6,779 bases of DNA from Candidatus Poribacteria bacterium (GTDB lineage Bacteria > Poribacteria > WGA-4E > WGA-3G). This document shows, one piece after another, positions 5,789-6,779 of this stretch (within the stretch, counting starts at the first letter, position 1; each line of letters begins with the position of its first letter). The notes beneath the pieces are model-generated. The model was not told where the DNA came from. It saw nothing but the letters and a program-made list of their open reading frames with translations, and did no database searches. Where the stretch lies: the NCBI GenBank assembly GCA_009845505.1, contig VXZL01000010.1, positions 1 through 6,779 of the forward strand, given 5' to 3'. Both the position numbers and the translations under genes were made by a program.

Positions 5789-6779
5789 CTATAAGTGGAA
5801 GGCGTATTGCCATCCGAGGATGAGCCGCCATCTGCTTTTGAGTTGTGTCCCGATGAGGTCTTGATAGATAGGGAGACTCAACTCAACAGCGAGGCGTTGC
5901 CCTGCCAATGGACCTTTCGGGACCATCCAATTGCTCGAAATCCCCAACTCAAGCCGTGTACCCCCGCGAAAGTCCGAACGGTGACTTGGGCTCATCGCTG
6001 AGTTTAGGTCTGGATGTGCTCCTACAATACCTCCCCATTGCGAAAAGAGAAGTCTGCTACTCAAGCTGATCCAGTCGTTTATCCATCGCGCCCCCCATAC
6101 TGTGCCTGTGACGGTATGTCCATGCCGATATTCGCTGGCATTGGTATGAAGCGGAAGGACACCACGGATCTGACTGCCATAAGACCAATTCCCGTAATAT
6201 CCAAAAAGCGTTACACCTGGGTGCGCCTCAAAAGAACCACTTCCGAGTTGCATCGGATAAGGCAGAAGGTTTCCAGTCTCTCCAGTTTCTGAAATAGATC
6301 CAGCTGGCAGTGAAATACCTACGTTTGCAAGAAGCGTGAGATTGGGTCCCTTCCAGAGTGTGACCAGTCCTTCAAGTTTAACATCACCAATACCTGTACT
6401 GGACATTTCATGATGTCCCACTGGATGCTCGTGGTTGCCGTGTGTATGTTGGTGTGCACCTTCCATCTCCATCTGACGTTGCTGATAATCTGCCATTCCC
6501 ATGAGGGTGATTTTGTCATGAGGGGCAAACATTGCACCGAACATGTGCATCTGCATCTGCATAGCGATAGGAGCCATCATAAAGTCTTTTAGGATATCCG
6601 CAGGTTCAAGATTTGTGGTGCCAGATTGGAGTCCCCGCATATCCATGGTCATGAACCGGTATGAGAGCATAATCTCTCGTTTTTTATGCGCATGGTCTCC
6701 CATCACGCCGATGGGGGCGTGGCTGTCAGGACGGGATTTTGGCATATCTGCAAAAGTCCAAGCGAGGACGTAAAAAAAT
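5789..6779 (-). CDS. His/Met-rich outer-membrane beta-barrel-type protein (5' end outside window)
   Basis: This protein resembles a family of outer-membrane 'transporter'-type proteins related to MetA-pathway phenol-degradation proteins; members share GVMGDH-HK, a Met-rich stretch, LPYPMQLGSG and a C-terminal GWQYAF. Numbering from the ATG at 6745: APIGVMGDHAHKK at 10-22, eleven Met between 56 and 94, seven His within 98-112, SLPAGSISE at 145-153, LPYPMQLGSG at 161-170, then alternating strands ending GWQYAFHL. The frame continues upstream of that ATG without a stop to the edge as FFYVLAWTFAD, which looks like the end of a signal peptide with cleavage after A. No ribosome site precedes 6745, so the true start is outside the window. 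The His/Met content suggests copper or another soft metal, but transport has not been shown for this family. It ends 16 nt before the GT39 gene, with no terminator between. A functional link to glycosylation is uncertain. Confidence 0.85.
   Translation of the reverse strand, partial: FFYVLAWTFADMPKSRPDSHAPIGVMGDHAHKKREIMLSYRFMTMDMRGLQSGTTNLEPADILKDFMMAPIAMQMQMHMFGAMFAPHDKITLMGMADYQQRQMEMEGAHQHTHGNHEHPVGHHEMSSTGIGDVKLEGLVTLWKGPNLTLLANVGISLPAGSISETGETGNLLPYPMQLGSGSFEAHPGVTLFGYYGNWSYGSQIRGVLPLHTNASEYRHGHTVTGTVWGARWINDWISLSSRLLFSQWGGIVGAHPDLNSAMSPSHRSDFRGGTRLELGISSNWMVPKGPLAGQRLAVELSLPIYQDLIGTQLKSRWRLILGWQYAFHL
6410..6454 (-). other. Histidine cluster in the outer-membrane protein
   Basis: These codons specify residues 98-112 (numbered from the ATG at 6745), with seven His in fifteen residues, flanked by Met. 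The stretch lies between predicted strands and is probably a flexible loop. Metal binding is an inference from composition. Confidence 0.7.

Larger units (their letters stand above)
1..6779 (-). other. Single operon: outer-membrane protein plus lipid-linked glycosylation genes
   Basis: All six genes point the same way. Junctions in transcription order are +16 nt, a 1-nt TAATG overlap, a 35-nt overlap, +2 nt and +18 nt. No inverted repeat followed by a T-run is seen at any junction, and there is no room for an internal promoter outside coding sequence. The promoter and both operon ends are outside the window. The content (GT2 carrier loader, two GT39 carrier users, GT4, UPF0104) supports co-expression for one glycoconjugate pathway. 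Confidence 0.8.

Noticed and set aside
6014..6773. Plus-strand frames of 60-92 residues at the right end
   Set aside because: They are antisense to the outer-membrane protein gene; their His/Cys-rich look mirrors CAT/ATG-rich codons on the real strand.
1..6779. CRISPR arrays, tRNA/rRNA genes, insertion sequences, attachment sites
   Set aside because: No spaced direct repeats, terminal inverted repeats, transposase motifs or RNA-gene signatures were seen; coding sequence covers nearly every base.

Overview
The window is almost entirely coding, and every supported gene lies on the minus strand. Transcription therefore runs from the right edge to the left edge. Six genes are visible, in this order: a 5'-truncated His/Met-rich outer-membrane beta-barrel-type protein (right edge to 5789), a complete GT39-type membrane glycosyltransferase (5772 to 4045), a GT4 cytoplasmic glycosyltransferase (4045 to 2810), a GT2 polyprenyl-phosphate sugar synthase with two C-terminal membrane helices (2844 to 1858), a UPF0104/LPG-synthase-TM-type integral membrane protein (1855 to 875), and a second GT39-type glycosyltransferase that runs off the left edge (856 to 1). 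Junctions are +16, -1, -35, +2 and +18 nt, with no terminator-like hairpin between genes, so the whole window reads as part of one operon. Its promoter lies beyond the right edge and its end beyond the left edge.

Together the genes suggest a lipid-carrier-dependent glycosylation module. The GT2 enzyme would load a sugar onto a polyprenyl phosphate on the cytoplasmic face. The two GT39 enzymes would use such lipid-phosphate sugars on the periplasmic side. The GT4 enzyme would use a nucleotide sugar in the cytoplasm. The UPF0104 protein is a multi-pass membrane protein of a family that includes lipid flippases/synthases. The acceptor (lipid, surface glycan or protein) cannot be read from this sequence.

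The leftmost gene is easy to miss: it starts with GTG and has no stop inside the window. An uninterrupted 285-codon frame, a well-placed GGAGG and clear paralogy to the 575-residue GT39 protein show that it is real. Two other starts needed correction. The UPF0104 protein starts at 1855, not at the upstream in-frame ATG at 2035. The outer-membrane gene continues past its first visible ATG (6745) to the window edge, because the codons beyond it look like the end of a signal peptide.

The organism is probably a Gram-negative (diderm) bacterium with purine-rich Shine-Dalgarno sites and a base composition that looks fairly balanced by eye. The mix of families would fit an uncultivated environmental lineage, but I cannot name a phylum with confidence. 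I see no RNA genes, mobile elements, CRISPR arrays or non-coding stretch longer than about 20 bases. This is a plausible envelope-glycan operon rather than an obviously new class of system. The unusual points are the paired GT39 paralogs and the metal-binding-looking outer-membrane protein at its head.
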